From JAKPUX01 sp035353815 (GTDB lineage: Bacteria; Zhuqueibacterota; Zhuqueibacteria; Residuimicrobiales; Residuimicrobiaceae), in contig DAOQAG010000017.1 in NCBI GenBank assembly GCA_035353815.1, positions 1 through 64,000 of the forward strand: a DNA stretch of 64,000 nucleotides, read 5' to 3'. The first letter of the stretch is position 1. Each line of letters begins with the position of its first letter. The notes beneath the pieces are model-generated. The model had not been told where the DNA came from and made no database searches. It saw only the letters and a program-made list of their open reading frames with translations. The position numbers and the translations under genes were made by a program. Positions 32,606 through 42,797 of this stretch are shown one piece after another.

Positions 32606-34312
32606 ATGAAGGTTACGATTAATAATAAAGAGTGCTGGGCCAATCCGGGCGAAACCATCCTCACCGTGGCGGAGCGCGAAGGCATCCAGATTCCCACGCT
32701 GTGCTACCTCAAGGGTTTTTCCCCGACCGGCTCTTGCCGTGTCTGTGTTGTCGAGGTCGAGGGGCAGCGCAACCTGATCCCCTCCTGCGCCTTTCCGGTG
32801 GCCGAGGGCATGGTGGTGCAAACCAACTCGCCGCGGGTGCGGCGGGCGCGAAAGACCATTGTCGAACTGCTGATCGCCAATCATCCGCAGGATTGCCTCA
32901 CCTGCGTGCGCAACGGCAACTGCGAATTGCAGGATCTGGCGGCGCAGTATGGCGTGCGCGATGTGCGGTATGCCGGTGAAATCCGCGGCGGCAAGATCGA
33001 CGTGGCCAGTCCTTCGATCGAGCGCGACCCGGAAAAGTGCATCCTCTGCGGGCGTTGCGTGCGCGTCTGTCATGAGACGCAGAACGTCGGCGCCATCGAT
33101 TTTGTCCGCCGCGGCTTCAAGACCGCGGTCGCGCCGGCGATGGATGGCAGTCTCAACGCCATCGCCTGCGTCTTCTGCGGCCAGTGCATCACGGTCTGCC
33201 CGGTTGGGGCCTTGCGCGAAAAGAGCAACGAAAAGATCGCCTGGGAGGCGATCAATAATTCCCGGAAACATGTTGTAGCCCAGATCGCTCCGGCGGTGCG
33301 CGTCGCCCTCGGTGAGGAATTCGGCATGGAACCCGGCAGCGTGGTCACGGGTAAAATAGTAGCCGCGCTGCGCCGGCTCGGCGTGGACCGGGTCTTTGAC
33401 ACCAATTTCGGCGCTGACCTGACGATCATCGAGGAGGCCTCGGAGCTGCTCAACAGGGTCAAGAACGGCGGCAAGCTGCCCTTGCTCACTTCGTGCAGCC
33501 CCGGCTGGGTCAAGTATATCGAGCATTTTTATCCCGATTTGCTGCCGCACGTCTCGTCGTGCAAGTCGCCGCACGAGATGGAGGGGGCGCTGATCAAATC
33601 CTATTATGCGGAAAAGACCGGCATTGCCGCCGAGGACATCTATGTCCTCTCGATCATGCCCTGCATCGCCAAGAAATTCGAGGCGCAGCGTCCGGAACTC
33701 AAGGAGAAGTATGCCGATGTCGATGCGGTGCTCACCACCCGTGAGCTGGCGCGCATGATCAAAAACGCCGGTATCGATTTCACCAAGCTCAATGATGAGC
33801 ATTTCGACGATCCCATGGGCGAATCGACCGGCGCGGCTGCGATCTTTGGCGCCGCCGGCGGGGTGATGGAAGCCGCCCTGCGCACCGCCCACTTTTTCCT
33901 CACCGGCAAGGACATGGATAATGTCGAATTCACGCCGGTGCGCGGCCTGCAGGGCGTGAAGGAGGGCGAGGTCACCATCGCCGGCATCACCATCAAGATC
34001 GCTGCGGTGAGCGGTCTCAAGAATATCGGCACGATTCTCGATAAAATCCGTTCCGGCGAGAATCTCTATCAGTTCATTGAAGTGATGGCCTGCCCCAATG
34101 GCTGCATCAACGGCGGCGGACAGCCGATCAATTCCGATCCGGACAAGGTCCGCAAACGCATGGAAGCCATCTACGCCATCGATCGTGGACTTCCGAAAAG
34201 GGCCTCGCACCACAACGAAAGTGTAATGCGGCTCTACAAGGAGTATCTCGGCGACCCCAACGGCCATCGGGCGCACGAGTTGCTTCACACCCATTACGTC
34301 GAACGCTCCTGA
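32606..34312 (+). CDS. hydA: Catalytic [FeFe]-hydrogenase subunit, copy 1 (HydA/HndD, group A)
   Basis: 568 aa. N-terminal [2Fe-2S] domain (CYLKG, CRVCVVE), a His-containing [4Fe-4S] domain (HPQDCLTCVRNGNCEL), two [4Fe-4S] clusters (CILCGRCVRVC, CVFCGQCITVC), then the H-cluster domain. H-cluster motifs: L1 TSCSPGW (about 295), L2 MPCIAKKFE (about 350), L3 EVMACPNGCINGGGQP (about 494). A small-subunit-like tail follows (HRAHELLHTHYVERS). It produces or uses H2 with electrons from HydB. L1 has Ser at the second Cys of the usual TSCCPxW. Maturases HydE, HydF and HydG are not in the window. Confidence 0.95.
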   Translation: MKVTINNKECWANPGETILTVAEREGIQIPTLCYLKGFSPTGSCRVCVVEVEGQRNLIPSCAFPVAEGMVVQTNSPRVRRARKTIVELLIANHPQDCLTCVRNGNCELQDLAAQYGVRDVRYAGEIRGGKIDVASPSIERDPEKCILCGRCVRVCHETQNVGAIDFVRRGFKTAVAPAMDGSLNAIACVFCGQCITVCPVGALREKSNEKIAWEAINNSRKHVVAQIAPAVRVALGEEFGMEPGSVVTGKIVAALRRLGVDRVFDTNFGADLTIIEEASELLNRVKNGGKLPLLTSCSPGWVKYIEHFYPDLLPHVSSCKSPHEMEGALIKSYYAEKTGIAAEDIYVLSIMPCIAKKFEAQRPELKEKYADVDAVLTTRELARMIKNAGIDFTKLNDEHFDDPMGESTGAAAIFGAAGGVMEAALRTAHFFLTGKDMDNVEFTPVRGLQGVKEGEVTIAGITIKIAAVSGLKNIGTILDKIRSGENLYQFIEVMACPNGCINGGGQPINSDPDKVRKRMEAIYAIDRGLPKRASHHNESVMRLYKEYLGDPNGHRAHELLHTHYVERS

Positions 34313-34336
34313 TCCGCGACCGGAAAGGGTCACCTC

Positions 34337-36384
<2,048 letters not shown>

Positions 36385-36388
<4 letters not shown>

Positions 36389-36774
36389 GCAAAAAAATCC
36401 TCCTCATCGATGATGACATCGACATCGTTGAGCTCAATCGGGCTTTGCTGACCAAAGCCGGGTATACCGTCTGTATGGCCTTCAGTGGCGCCGAAGGCCT
36501 GGAGATGGTGATAGCGGAACGCCCCGATCTCGTCATTCTGGATGTTATGATGGCTAGTGTTGGCGAGGGATTCGAAGTCGCCCGGCAGATCCGCAGCAAC
36601 CCGGCCATCCGCACGACCCCCATTCTGATGCTTACGGGAGTCAACCGCGAGCATCCCTTCAATCTGCGCATCGGACCGGATAGCGACTGGAATCCTGTCG
36701 ACAGCTTTATCGAAAAACCGGTGCAAAAAGAGGTGCTCCTGGACAAGGTACGCACCATGCTGAAAGACCAATAA
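36385..36774 (+). CDS. Single-domain response regulator (receiver only)
   Basis: 129 aa. Acidic pocket IDDD, acceptor Asp in VILDVMMAS, Thr in MLTGV, Lys in FIEKPV. Between beta-4 and beta-5 there is an insert (NREHPFNLRIGPDSDWNPVD) shared in kind with the next receiver. The ATGA overlap with the sensor hydrogenase-kinase makes it the likely first phosphate acceptor. No output domain. Confidence 0.85.
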
Positions 36775-36801
36775 TCTCTAGAAGAGGAAGATAAAACAGC
36801 C

Positions 36802-37215
36802 ATGAAAAAAAAGATCATGATGGTGGATGATGACTATGATTTGCTGCAAATCTACATCCCTGTGCTGGAGAAAGCCGGTTTTGAGGTAGCCACCGCCAAT
36901 TCGGCTGCCGAGGGACTCGAGCTGTTCAAGACCTTTCTTCCCGATCTTGTGCTCGTCGATATGGCCATGGAGCATTTCGACTCGGGCTTTGTCCTTTGCC
37001 ATCGCATCAAGAGCCTGCCGGAAGGCGCACAGACGCCGGTCGTCATTCTGACCGCCGCCAGCCACGAAACCGGCATCCGCTTCTCGACCCAGACGGCGGA
37101 AGAGCGCAAATGGATTCAAGCGGACGAATATCTGGACAAACCGGTCCCGGCGCGTGAGCTGCTGGCGTTCATCACCGAACGTTTCTTCTCGACCCCGGAT
37201 CAGGCGCATCACTGA
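36802..37215 (+). CDS. Single-domain response regulator (receiver only)
   Basis: 137 aa. VDDDYD, acceptor Asp in VLVDMAMEHFDSGF, Thr in ILTAAS, Lys in YLDKPV. It carries the same kind of long insert before the Lys as the previous receiver (GIRFSTQTAEERKWIQAD). Receivers with this insert accompany hydrogenase-linked kinases. No output domain; it probably relays to another kinase or binds a partner. Confidence 0.82.
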   Translation: MKKKIMMVDDDYDLLQIYIPVLEKAGFEVATANSAAEGLELFKTFLPDLVLVDMAMEHFDSGFVLCHRIKSLPEGAQTPVVILTAASHETGIRFSTQTAEERKWIQADEYLDKPVPARELLAFITERFFSTPDQAHH

Positions 37216-37287
37216 GCACGGGCCGGCCGACGCAGGCCAGGAGTGCAAGACCGCAGTCAAGGCAGAGAGGAGATTTCTCAGGCGATC

Positions 37288-38766
37288 ATGAAAATCGAGC
37301 GCGCTAATATCCTGGTTGTGGATGATGAATTCGGCATGCGCGAAGGCATCCGCCGCCTCTTTGAGGCCCAGGGCCATCGCGTCGAGACCGCCGAAACCGG
37401 CCGTCTGGGGATCGACAAGGGGGTGGCCGAAGAGTTCGATATCTATTTCATCGATCTCCGCATCGGCGACATCGACGGCGTCGAGGTCCTGGGCGCCATC
37501 AAGGGCAAATACCCCGAGGCGATCTGCGTCATCTGCACCGCTTATGCCTCGATCGAGACCGCGGTTGAAACCACCCGGCTGGGGGCCTATCATTACATCG
37601 CCAAGCCCTTCGCCCCCGAGGAGATCCAACTCGTCTTTGACCGCGCGCTCGAACGGCGCTGGTATATCCTGGAGGCGCGCCAGCTGCGTCTCGAACAGGA
37701 GCGGCGCCTGCTCGAAATCGCCCAGGAAAAATCACGCATCCGCACGATCATCAATTCCATTGCGGACGGCATCGTGGTTCTCAATCAGGATGCCGAAGTG
37801 GTCCTCTTCAATCCGCAGTATCCCCGTTTGCTCGAACTCAAGAATGAACTGGTCATCGGCCGTTCCATCCGGGAGGTCCTGCCCGAGCATCTGCAGGAGA
37901 TGGTCACCGATATTTTCAACCAGAAGGACAATCTGCAGGGGATTCAGCAAGAATTCGTCATCCGTCCGCCCGCCAAACTGGTGGTGATGGCCAACACCAC
38001 GCCGATCCGTGATGATCAAAATCGCGTGCTCGGCTTCGTTTCGGTGCTACGCGATATCTCCGAGTTGAAGCAACTGGAGCTGCTCAAATCCCAGTTTGTC
38101 AACATGGCCGCCCATGAACTCAAGGCGCCGCTGACGGCGATCCAGGGCTATCTGGAAATGGTGGTGGACAAATCGCTGGGGGATGAGCCCGTGGTCTATG
38201 ACGGGTACCTGCGGCGATCTCTTGAGCGCAGCAAGACCCTGATCACCCTGATCAACGATCTGCTGAACATCTCGCGCATCCAGGCGGGCAAGGTCCGGCG
38301 CGAGATCGAGCGCCTCGATCTCTCTGCCCAGGTCAAATCGGTCGTCGACTTTTTCGCCAACGAAATCGAAAAGAGCGGTCTCAGCGCCAAACTGGAGCTG
38401 TGCGAAGGTTTGATGATCGATGCCGATAGGGAGGAGATGCAGCGTGTCCTCACCAATCTGATCTCCAATGCCATCAAATACAACCGGCCGCAGGGCTTGG
38501 TCCTGGTGAAAACCAGCCGGGAAAAGGGCTATGCCCGCCTGGTCGTGCAGGATACGGGCATTGGCATGAAGCCCGAGGAGAAGGAGCGTCTCTTCGAGGA
38601 GTTTTTCCGCGCCAAAAATCCCCATACGCGCACCATCACCGGCACCGGGCTGGGGCTCACTCTGGTGAAAAAGATCGTCGACAGTTACGCCGGCCGGATC
38701 GAGGCCGAATCCGTCTATGAGCAGGGCACAACATTCACCGTTCTTATTCCCCTGGCAGAAAGATAA
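37288..38766 (+). CDS. Receiver-PAS-histidine kinase hybrid
   Basis: 492 aa from the ATG at 37288; a GTG at 37243 in the same frame is possible. Domains: receiver (VDDEF, Asp of YFIDLRIGD, Lys of IAKPF), coiled coil, PAS (IINSIADGIVVLNQDAEVV), HisKA (MAAHELKAPLTAIQGYLEMV) and HATPase_c (NLISNAIKYN, DTGIGMKPEE, GTGLGLTLV). Cytoplasmic; receiver first means it is itself controlled by phosphorylation, probably through the H2 sensor and receivers just upstream. The receiver lacks a second Asp-rich loop variant; nothing is missing. Last signalling gene before the MurF-like ligase. Confidence 0.88.
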   Translation: MKIERANILVVDDEFGMREGIRRLFEAQGHRVETAETGRLGIDKGVAEEFDIYFIDLRIGDIDGVEVLGAIKGKYPEAICVICTAYASIETAVETTRLGAYHYIAKPFAPEEIQLVFDRALERRWYILEARQLRLEQERRLLEIAQEKSRIRTIINSIADGIVVLNQDAEVVLFNPQYPRLLELKNELVIGRSIREVLPEHLQEMVTDIFNQKDNLQGIQQEFVIRPPAKLVVMANTTPIRDDQNRVLGFVSVLRDISELKQLELLKSQFVNMAAHELKAPLTAIQGYLEMVVDKSLGDEPVVYDGYLRRSLERSKTLITLINDLLNISRIQAGKVRREIERLDLSAQVKSVVDFFANEIEKSGLSAKLELCEGLMIDADREEMQRVLTNLISNAIKYNRPQGLVLVKTSREKGYARLVVQDTGIGMKPEEKERLFEEFFRAKNPHTRTITGTGLGLTLVKKIVDSYAGRIEAESVYEQGTTFTVLIPLAER

Positions 38767-38893
38767 TCCTAGCGAACGAATTATATTGCTTTATTCTTAT
38801 AAAAATATTCTGTAATTTGGCAGTTGATTAAAATGATCGTTATGTGACCAATCAATCGTGTTAGTATCTCACTTGACTGGTGATATAAATTTC

Positions 38894-40087
38894 ATGGCCA
38901 TCAAGCCAGATCCCCTGGTTAAAGCGGAAGAGGTGCGCCGCCAGCTCGGCTGTCCCTTCATCGCGATTACCGGCAGCAATGGCAAGACTACAACCAGGTC
39001 CATGCTCAGCCAGATCCTCCAGCGGGCCGGACGTGTCTGCGAGTTCACCCTCAATTCCGGACGGGCCGAGGAGATTGCCGCTGAACTACTCAGACTTGAC
39101 CCCACCTACGACTGGGCGGTCATCAAGTTGAGCGCCGCCATACCCGGTGAAATTGATAAAGCCGCAGAGCTGATCCAGCCGCATATGGCGATCGTCACCA
39201 ATATCGGCGAAGCCCACCTGAACCAGTATGGCACCATCGACCGCATCGCCACCGCCAAAGCCGGACTCCTCCATTTCCTTCCCCAGGGCGGGACCGCCCT
39301 CCTCAACCGCGACAATGAATATACCCGTCTCATGGGCGAGAACCTGACCTGCCGGGTGGCTTATTTCGGCCTCAGCCCGGTCTCGGACTATTATGCCGAC
39401 GACATACGTCACCTCGGCCCCGGTGGGACCTCATTCACCGTGTACCGGCGGGGCAGGAGGGAAGCCACGATCACGATGGCGATCTATTCCCTCGGCGATG
39501 TCTACAACGCCCTCGCCGCCTGGGCGGCAGCCACCGAACTCGGGGTGGAGAGCGCCCTCATCCAGGCGGCCCTCGAGGATCATTTCCTCCTTCCTGAAGG
39601 CCGCGGACGCATGCACAGCTGCTGCGGCATCCACCTCATCGACGATTCCTACGACGCCACGCCCCAGTCCTTCTACAAATCGACCAAGACCCTGCTCAAT
39701 TTTCGCGAGTATGCGCGGCGGCTCCTTTTCGTCATGGGCGACATCAGCGATCCGCGCGAGCAGCCGGAGCATACCCATATCATGATGGGGCATTATATCG
39801 CCGGCATGCCGATCGACGTGACCGTGCTGGTCGGACCCCATGCCGCGACCACCGCAGCAGCCATCTCCACGACCGCCAGCGCCAACCGCCAGGTCATCTG
39901 CTGCACGAATCTGACCATGGCCCTGGGCTGGCTATCGGACCACCTTCAGCCGGGCGATGCGGTTCTGGTTGAGGGCGGCGATTCCGTCGACATGGCAGCT
40001 CTGGTGCATGAGCTGATCCAGGGCCATTTGCTGCAAGGCCCCTCCGGCCTGACCCATGAAAATAGCTCCACCCGGAACACCAATTGA
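38894..40087 (+). CDS. MurF-like Mur ligase lacking the N-terminal substrate domain
   Basis: 397 aa from the ATG at 38894; a GTG at 38858 is an alternative. Central ATPase domain: P-loop ITGSNGKTTTRSM, then NIGEAHLNQYGTIDRIATAKAGLL as in MurF (SNIGEAHL). C-terminal domain: LIDDSYDATPQSFYKSTKTL (MurF: IDDSYNANP) and VMGDISDP. The N-terminal uridine-nucleotide domain of true MurF (about 80 residues) is absent, so UDP-MurNAc peptide is unlikely as substrate. It should join an amino acid or peptide to a carboxylate using ATP. It begins after an AT-rich 127-bp space and is followed 10 bp later by the DRTGG gene of the hydrogenase cluster. Confidence 0.75.
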   Translation: MAIKPDPLVKAEEVRRQLGCPFIAITGSNGKTTTRSMLSQILQRAGRVCEFTLNSGRAEEIAAELLRLDPTYDWAVIKLSAAIPGEIDKAAELIQPHMAIVTNIGEAHLNQYGTIDRIATAKAGLLHFLPQGGTALLNRDNEYTRLMGENLTCRVAYFGLSPVSDYYADDIRHLGPGGTSFTVYRRGRREATITMAIYSLGDVYNALAAWAAATELGVESALIQAALEDHFLLPEGRGRMHSCCGIHLIDDSYDATPQSFYKSTKTLLNFREYARRLLFVMGDISDPREQPEHTHIMMGHYIAGMPIDVTVLVGPHAATTAAAISTTASANRQVICCTNLTMALGWLSDHLQPGDAVLVEGGDSVDMAALVHELIQGHLLQGPSGLTHENSSTRNTN

Positions 40088-40097
40088 AGAAAGGCTT

Positions 40098-40442
40098 ATG
40101 ATACTCAAGACCGTACTGGATTTGATACCCCTGAATCTGCTTTCTGCGGCCCATCCAGTGGACCGGCCCGTCGTCTCCGCCTGCATATCCGACATGCTCA
40201 GCGATGTCATGGCCAAAGCGCCCAGGAATTCTCTCTGGATCACCAACCAGACGCATGAAAATGTCATCGCCATCGCCTTTTTCAAGGAGTTGACGGCGGT
40301 CATTTTCACCAACGGTGCAGTTCCGAGCATGGATACCATCGAAAAGGCCAACAAAAAACAGATCGCCCTCTATAGCTGCGATCAGAACGCCTTTGATATC
40401 GCCGGACAACTTTATACCCTGGGATTGCGCGGGAGCCATTGA
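40098..40442 (+). CDS. DRTGG-domain-like protein of the hydrogenase cluster
   Basis: 114 aa from the ATG at 40098 (GAAGAAAGG upstream). The sequence SAACISDMLSDVMAKAPRN and the alternating hydrophobic pattern fit the small DRTGG proteins found with trimeric [FeFe]-hydrogenases (as in the Thermotoga hydrogenase operon, from memory). Function unknown. Its stop codon touches the start of the PHP gene. Confidence 0.65.
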   Translation: MILKTVLDLIPLNLLSAAHPVDRPVVSACISDMLSDVMAKAPRNSLWITNQTHENVIAIAFFKELTAVIFTNGAVPSMDTIEKANKKQIALYSCDQNAFDIAGQLYTLGLRGSH

Positions 40443-41249
40443 ATGCTGCGCTGGTTTTGCGGTGATCTCCATATGCACACCGTGCTCTCCCCGTGCGCCG
40501 AATTGAGCATGGGACCGGTGGATCTCGTTGCGACCGCCGTGGCCCGGGGTCTGGATTTTATCGCGATCACCGACCACAACTCCGCCGAGAATGTGGGCGC
40601 CTATCAACTCGCAGCGGCGGATACGCCCCTGCAGGTTCTCGCCGGCATTGAGGTCTCGACCCGGGAGGAGATCCACATGATCGCCCTTTTCCCGGAGCTG
40701 GTGCAAGCACTCGATTTTCAGGGATTCCTCTACGGTCAGCTGCAGGAGGGGCAAAACGACCCGACCCTGTGGGGCCCGCAGCTGCTGGTGGATGCGCATG
40801 AAAATATCCTCGGTGAAAATCCGCGTTTGCTGGGACTGCCTGTGCGTTCCTCCTATGACCGGATCATGCAGGAGGTGATCGGCCGCGGCGGGCTGATCTA
40901 CCCGGCCCATATCGACCGCCGCGCCAACAGCATGGTCCACACCCTGGGATTTCTGCCCGCAGACCTGCCCTTCAAGGTCGTCGAGCTTTCGAGCCGCACC
41001 GACCCGAAACAGGCCATGGAACGCTACAGCAGCAGCGGATTACAGCTGATCACGGCATCCGATGCCCACGATGTCGCGCAAATCGGCTCGGCGCGCTGCT
41101 GGTTCTGCCTGGAGGAATTCTCGTTCGCTGAACTCATGCTCGCCTGCACGAACGCCCGGGGGCGCAGTATCAGCCTGCTCGCGCCGGAAGTATCCAGCCG
41201 CACCGCAATGGCCGGCACCTCGGCGGGCGGGCAGCGGGAGACCGGGTGA
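40443..41249 (+). CDS. PHP-domain metal-dependent phosphoesterase
   Basis: 268 aa. PHP metal ligands: GDLHMHTVLSPC, ITDHNSAENV, IEVST, PAHIDR, and TASDAHD near residue 208. This is the TrpH-like branch, which cleaves phosphate esters or 3',5'-nucleotides. It is a usual companion of trimeric [FeFe]-hydrogenases but its role there is not known. It lies between the DRTGG and ATPase genes with no spacing. The last 25 residues are low in conservation. Confidence 0.85.
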   Translation: MLRWFCGDLHMHTVLSPCAELSMGPVDLVATAVARGLDFIAITDHNSAENVGAYQLAAADTPLQVLAGIEVSTREEIHMIALFPELVQALDFQGFLYGQLQEGQNDPTLWGPQLLVDAHENILGENPRLLGLPVRSSYDRIMQEVIGRGGLIYPAHIDRRANSMVHTLGFLPADLPFKVVELSSRTDPKQAMERYSSSGLQLITASDAHDVAQIGSARCWFCLEEFSFAELMLACTNARGRSISLLAPEVSSRTAMAGTSAGGQRETG

Positions 41250-41803
41250 CCCGCATGCGCGAGCTCTCGTTACATATTCTCGACATCGTGACCAATTCGG
41301 TCGAGGCGGAGGCGAGCAGGGTCATCCTCTGGATCGATGAATCGATTGCCGGCAATCTCTTGCGCATCAGGGTGCGCGACAATGGCCGCGGCATGACCCG
41401 GGCCATGATCGATCGGGTCACTGATCCCTTCGTCACCACCCGCACCACTCGCGCCGTCGGCATGGGACTGCCGCTGCTGCAGCAGGCGGCAGCGAGCTGC
41501 GGCGGCAGGCTGGAGATTGAATCGCAACCGGGCCGGGGCACCACCTTGCAGGCGACCTTCGCTCATAACAGCCTGAATCGGTCCCCCCTGGGCGATATCG
41601 CCGCAACGGTCGTCAACCTGATCATCGGGGCTCCGGAGGTCCATTTTGTCTACGGTCATCGCACCGATGGCGGTTATTTCACCTTCGACTCTTACTGGTT
41701 CTATGCGCGCATGGCGGAGCGCGATTGCTCGCAATATATGCTCGTCGAACCCGCGCAACAATGGATCCAGGAGAAACTCGTGCTGATCGGATCGATCGGC
41801 TGA
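41246..41803 (+). CDS. HATPase_c domain protein (kinase-like ATPase) of the hydrogenase cluster
   Basis: 185 aa from a GTG that overlaps the PHP stop (GTGA) with GGGAG five bases before; the ATG at 41255 (MRELSLHILDIV) is an alternative and matches where homologues start, from memory. ATP-binding boxes: N box IVTNSVEAEAS, G1 DNGRGM, G2 TTRAVGMGLPLL. No phosphorylatable His domain, so it resembles anti-sigma-factor kinases. The last 75 residues form a separate small domain. Part of the conserved hydrogenase accessory set. Confidence 0.8.
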   Translation: MTRMRELSLHILDIVTNSVEAEASRVILWIDESIAGNLLRIRVRDNGRGMTRAMIDRVTDPFVTTRTTRAVGMGLPLLQQAAASCGGRLEIESQPGRGTTLQATFAHNSLNRSPLGDIAATVVNLIIGAPEVHFVYGHRTDGGYFTFDSYWFYARMAERDCSQYMLVEPAQQWIQEKLVLIGSIG

Positions 41804-41891
41804 ACCCATAACTTCACCCCTAATCAACCTGTACCATCGGCGGAGGACATCGCGCCCTTTGCCGCTCTACTCACTTCAGGAGGAATGCATC

Positions 41892-42257
41892 GTGAAAAGT
41901 CTGTCGGATCTTCGCGCTATTAAAGACAAGGCCAAGAAAGAGATGGCGGCCCGTGAACAATCGGCCAAGTTCCGCATCGTCATCGCGATGGGAACCTGCG
42001 GTATTGCTGCCGGCGCCCGCTCTGTCATGTCCGCCATCCTCGATGAAATAAACAAACGCAATGTTACCCAGGCGGTGGTCACGCAGACCGGCTGCCTCGG
42101 CTTCTGCGACCAGGAGCCCCTGGTACAGGTGGTGCAAAGCGACACGGGCATTACAACGACCTATGGCAAGATCTCTGCGGAAATCGCCCGCAAAATCGTC
42201 GTCGACCATGTGATGGGCGGACAAGTGGTCTCGAGCCACGTCTTCTCTCACGAATAA
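41892..42257 (+). CDS. Thioredoxin-like [2Fe-2S] ferredoxin
   Basis: 121 aa from a GTG at 41892 with AGGAGG eight bases upstream. The fold and Cys match the N-terminal domain of HydB copy 1 (GMGTCG/ AMGTCGIAAGA, TGCLGFC). It is likely a soluble electron carrier or loose subunit. Notably the HydB of the second hydrogenase downstream has the same fold without any Cys, so this protein may supply the missing cluster. Confidence 0.85.
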   Translation: MKSLSDLRAIKDKAKKEMAAREQSAKFRIVIAMGTCGIAAGARSVMSAILDEINKRNVTQAVVTQTGCLGFCDQEPLVQVVQSDTGITTTYGKISAEIARKIVVDHVMGGQVVSSHVFSHE

Positions 42258-42320
42258 GCGGCAGCGGCACGCCAACCGCTTGAGCAACTCCCTCATCAGC
42301 AGCTTTTTTTGGAGGAACCC

Positions 42321-42797
42321 ATGACGGATTTATCACAGGTAGATCAAATTGTTACATCCTATGCAACCACCAAGACGCCATTGATCTACATCCTCAAGGA
42401 TGTGCAAAAGGCGTATGGTTTTCTGTCCGAGGATATCCTGACCCAGGTAGCCAAAAAAACGGACATTCCCCTTAGTGAAATCTATGGTGTCGCCACCTTT
42501 TACTCCCTGTTCACCACCCGGCCCAAGGGGAAACATATCGTACGCTGCTGCAACAATGCGCCCTGCTATGTCAAAGACTCCACCGAGGTGCTGGCGCAAA
42601 TCAAGAGCTATCTCGGCGTGGAGACCGGGGGCACCACCCCGGATGGACTTTTCACCCTGGAATTCACCAGCTGTCTCGGGCTTTGTGCGGTTGCGCCGGT
42701 GATGATGATCGATTCGGAAGTCTTTGGCAACCTGACTCCGGAGAAGGCGATTGCGATATTGAAAGATTACAAAGTGAAAGGATCATCCAATGCATAG
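42321..42797 (+). CDS. hydC: NuoE-like [2Fe-2S] subunit of bifurcating hydrogenase, copy 2 (HydC)
   Basis: 158 aa from the ATG at 42321 (GGAGG seven bases upstream). Ligands CCNNAPC and CLGLC are present. It resembles copy 1 (YGVATFYSLFTTRPKGKH) but is clearly diverged. Its end overlaps hydB by 8 bp, so they are co-translated. Confidence 0.93.
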   Translation: MTDLSQVDQIVTSYATTKTPLIYILKDVQKAYGFLSEDILTQVAKKTDIPLSEIYGVATFYSLFTTRPKGKHIVRCCNNAPCYVKDSTEVLAQIKSYLGVETGGTTPDGLFTLEFTSCLGLCAVAPVMMIDSEVFGNLTPEKAIAILKDYKVKGSSNA

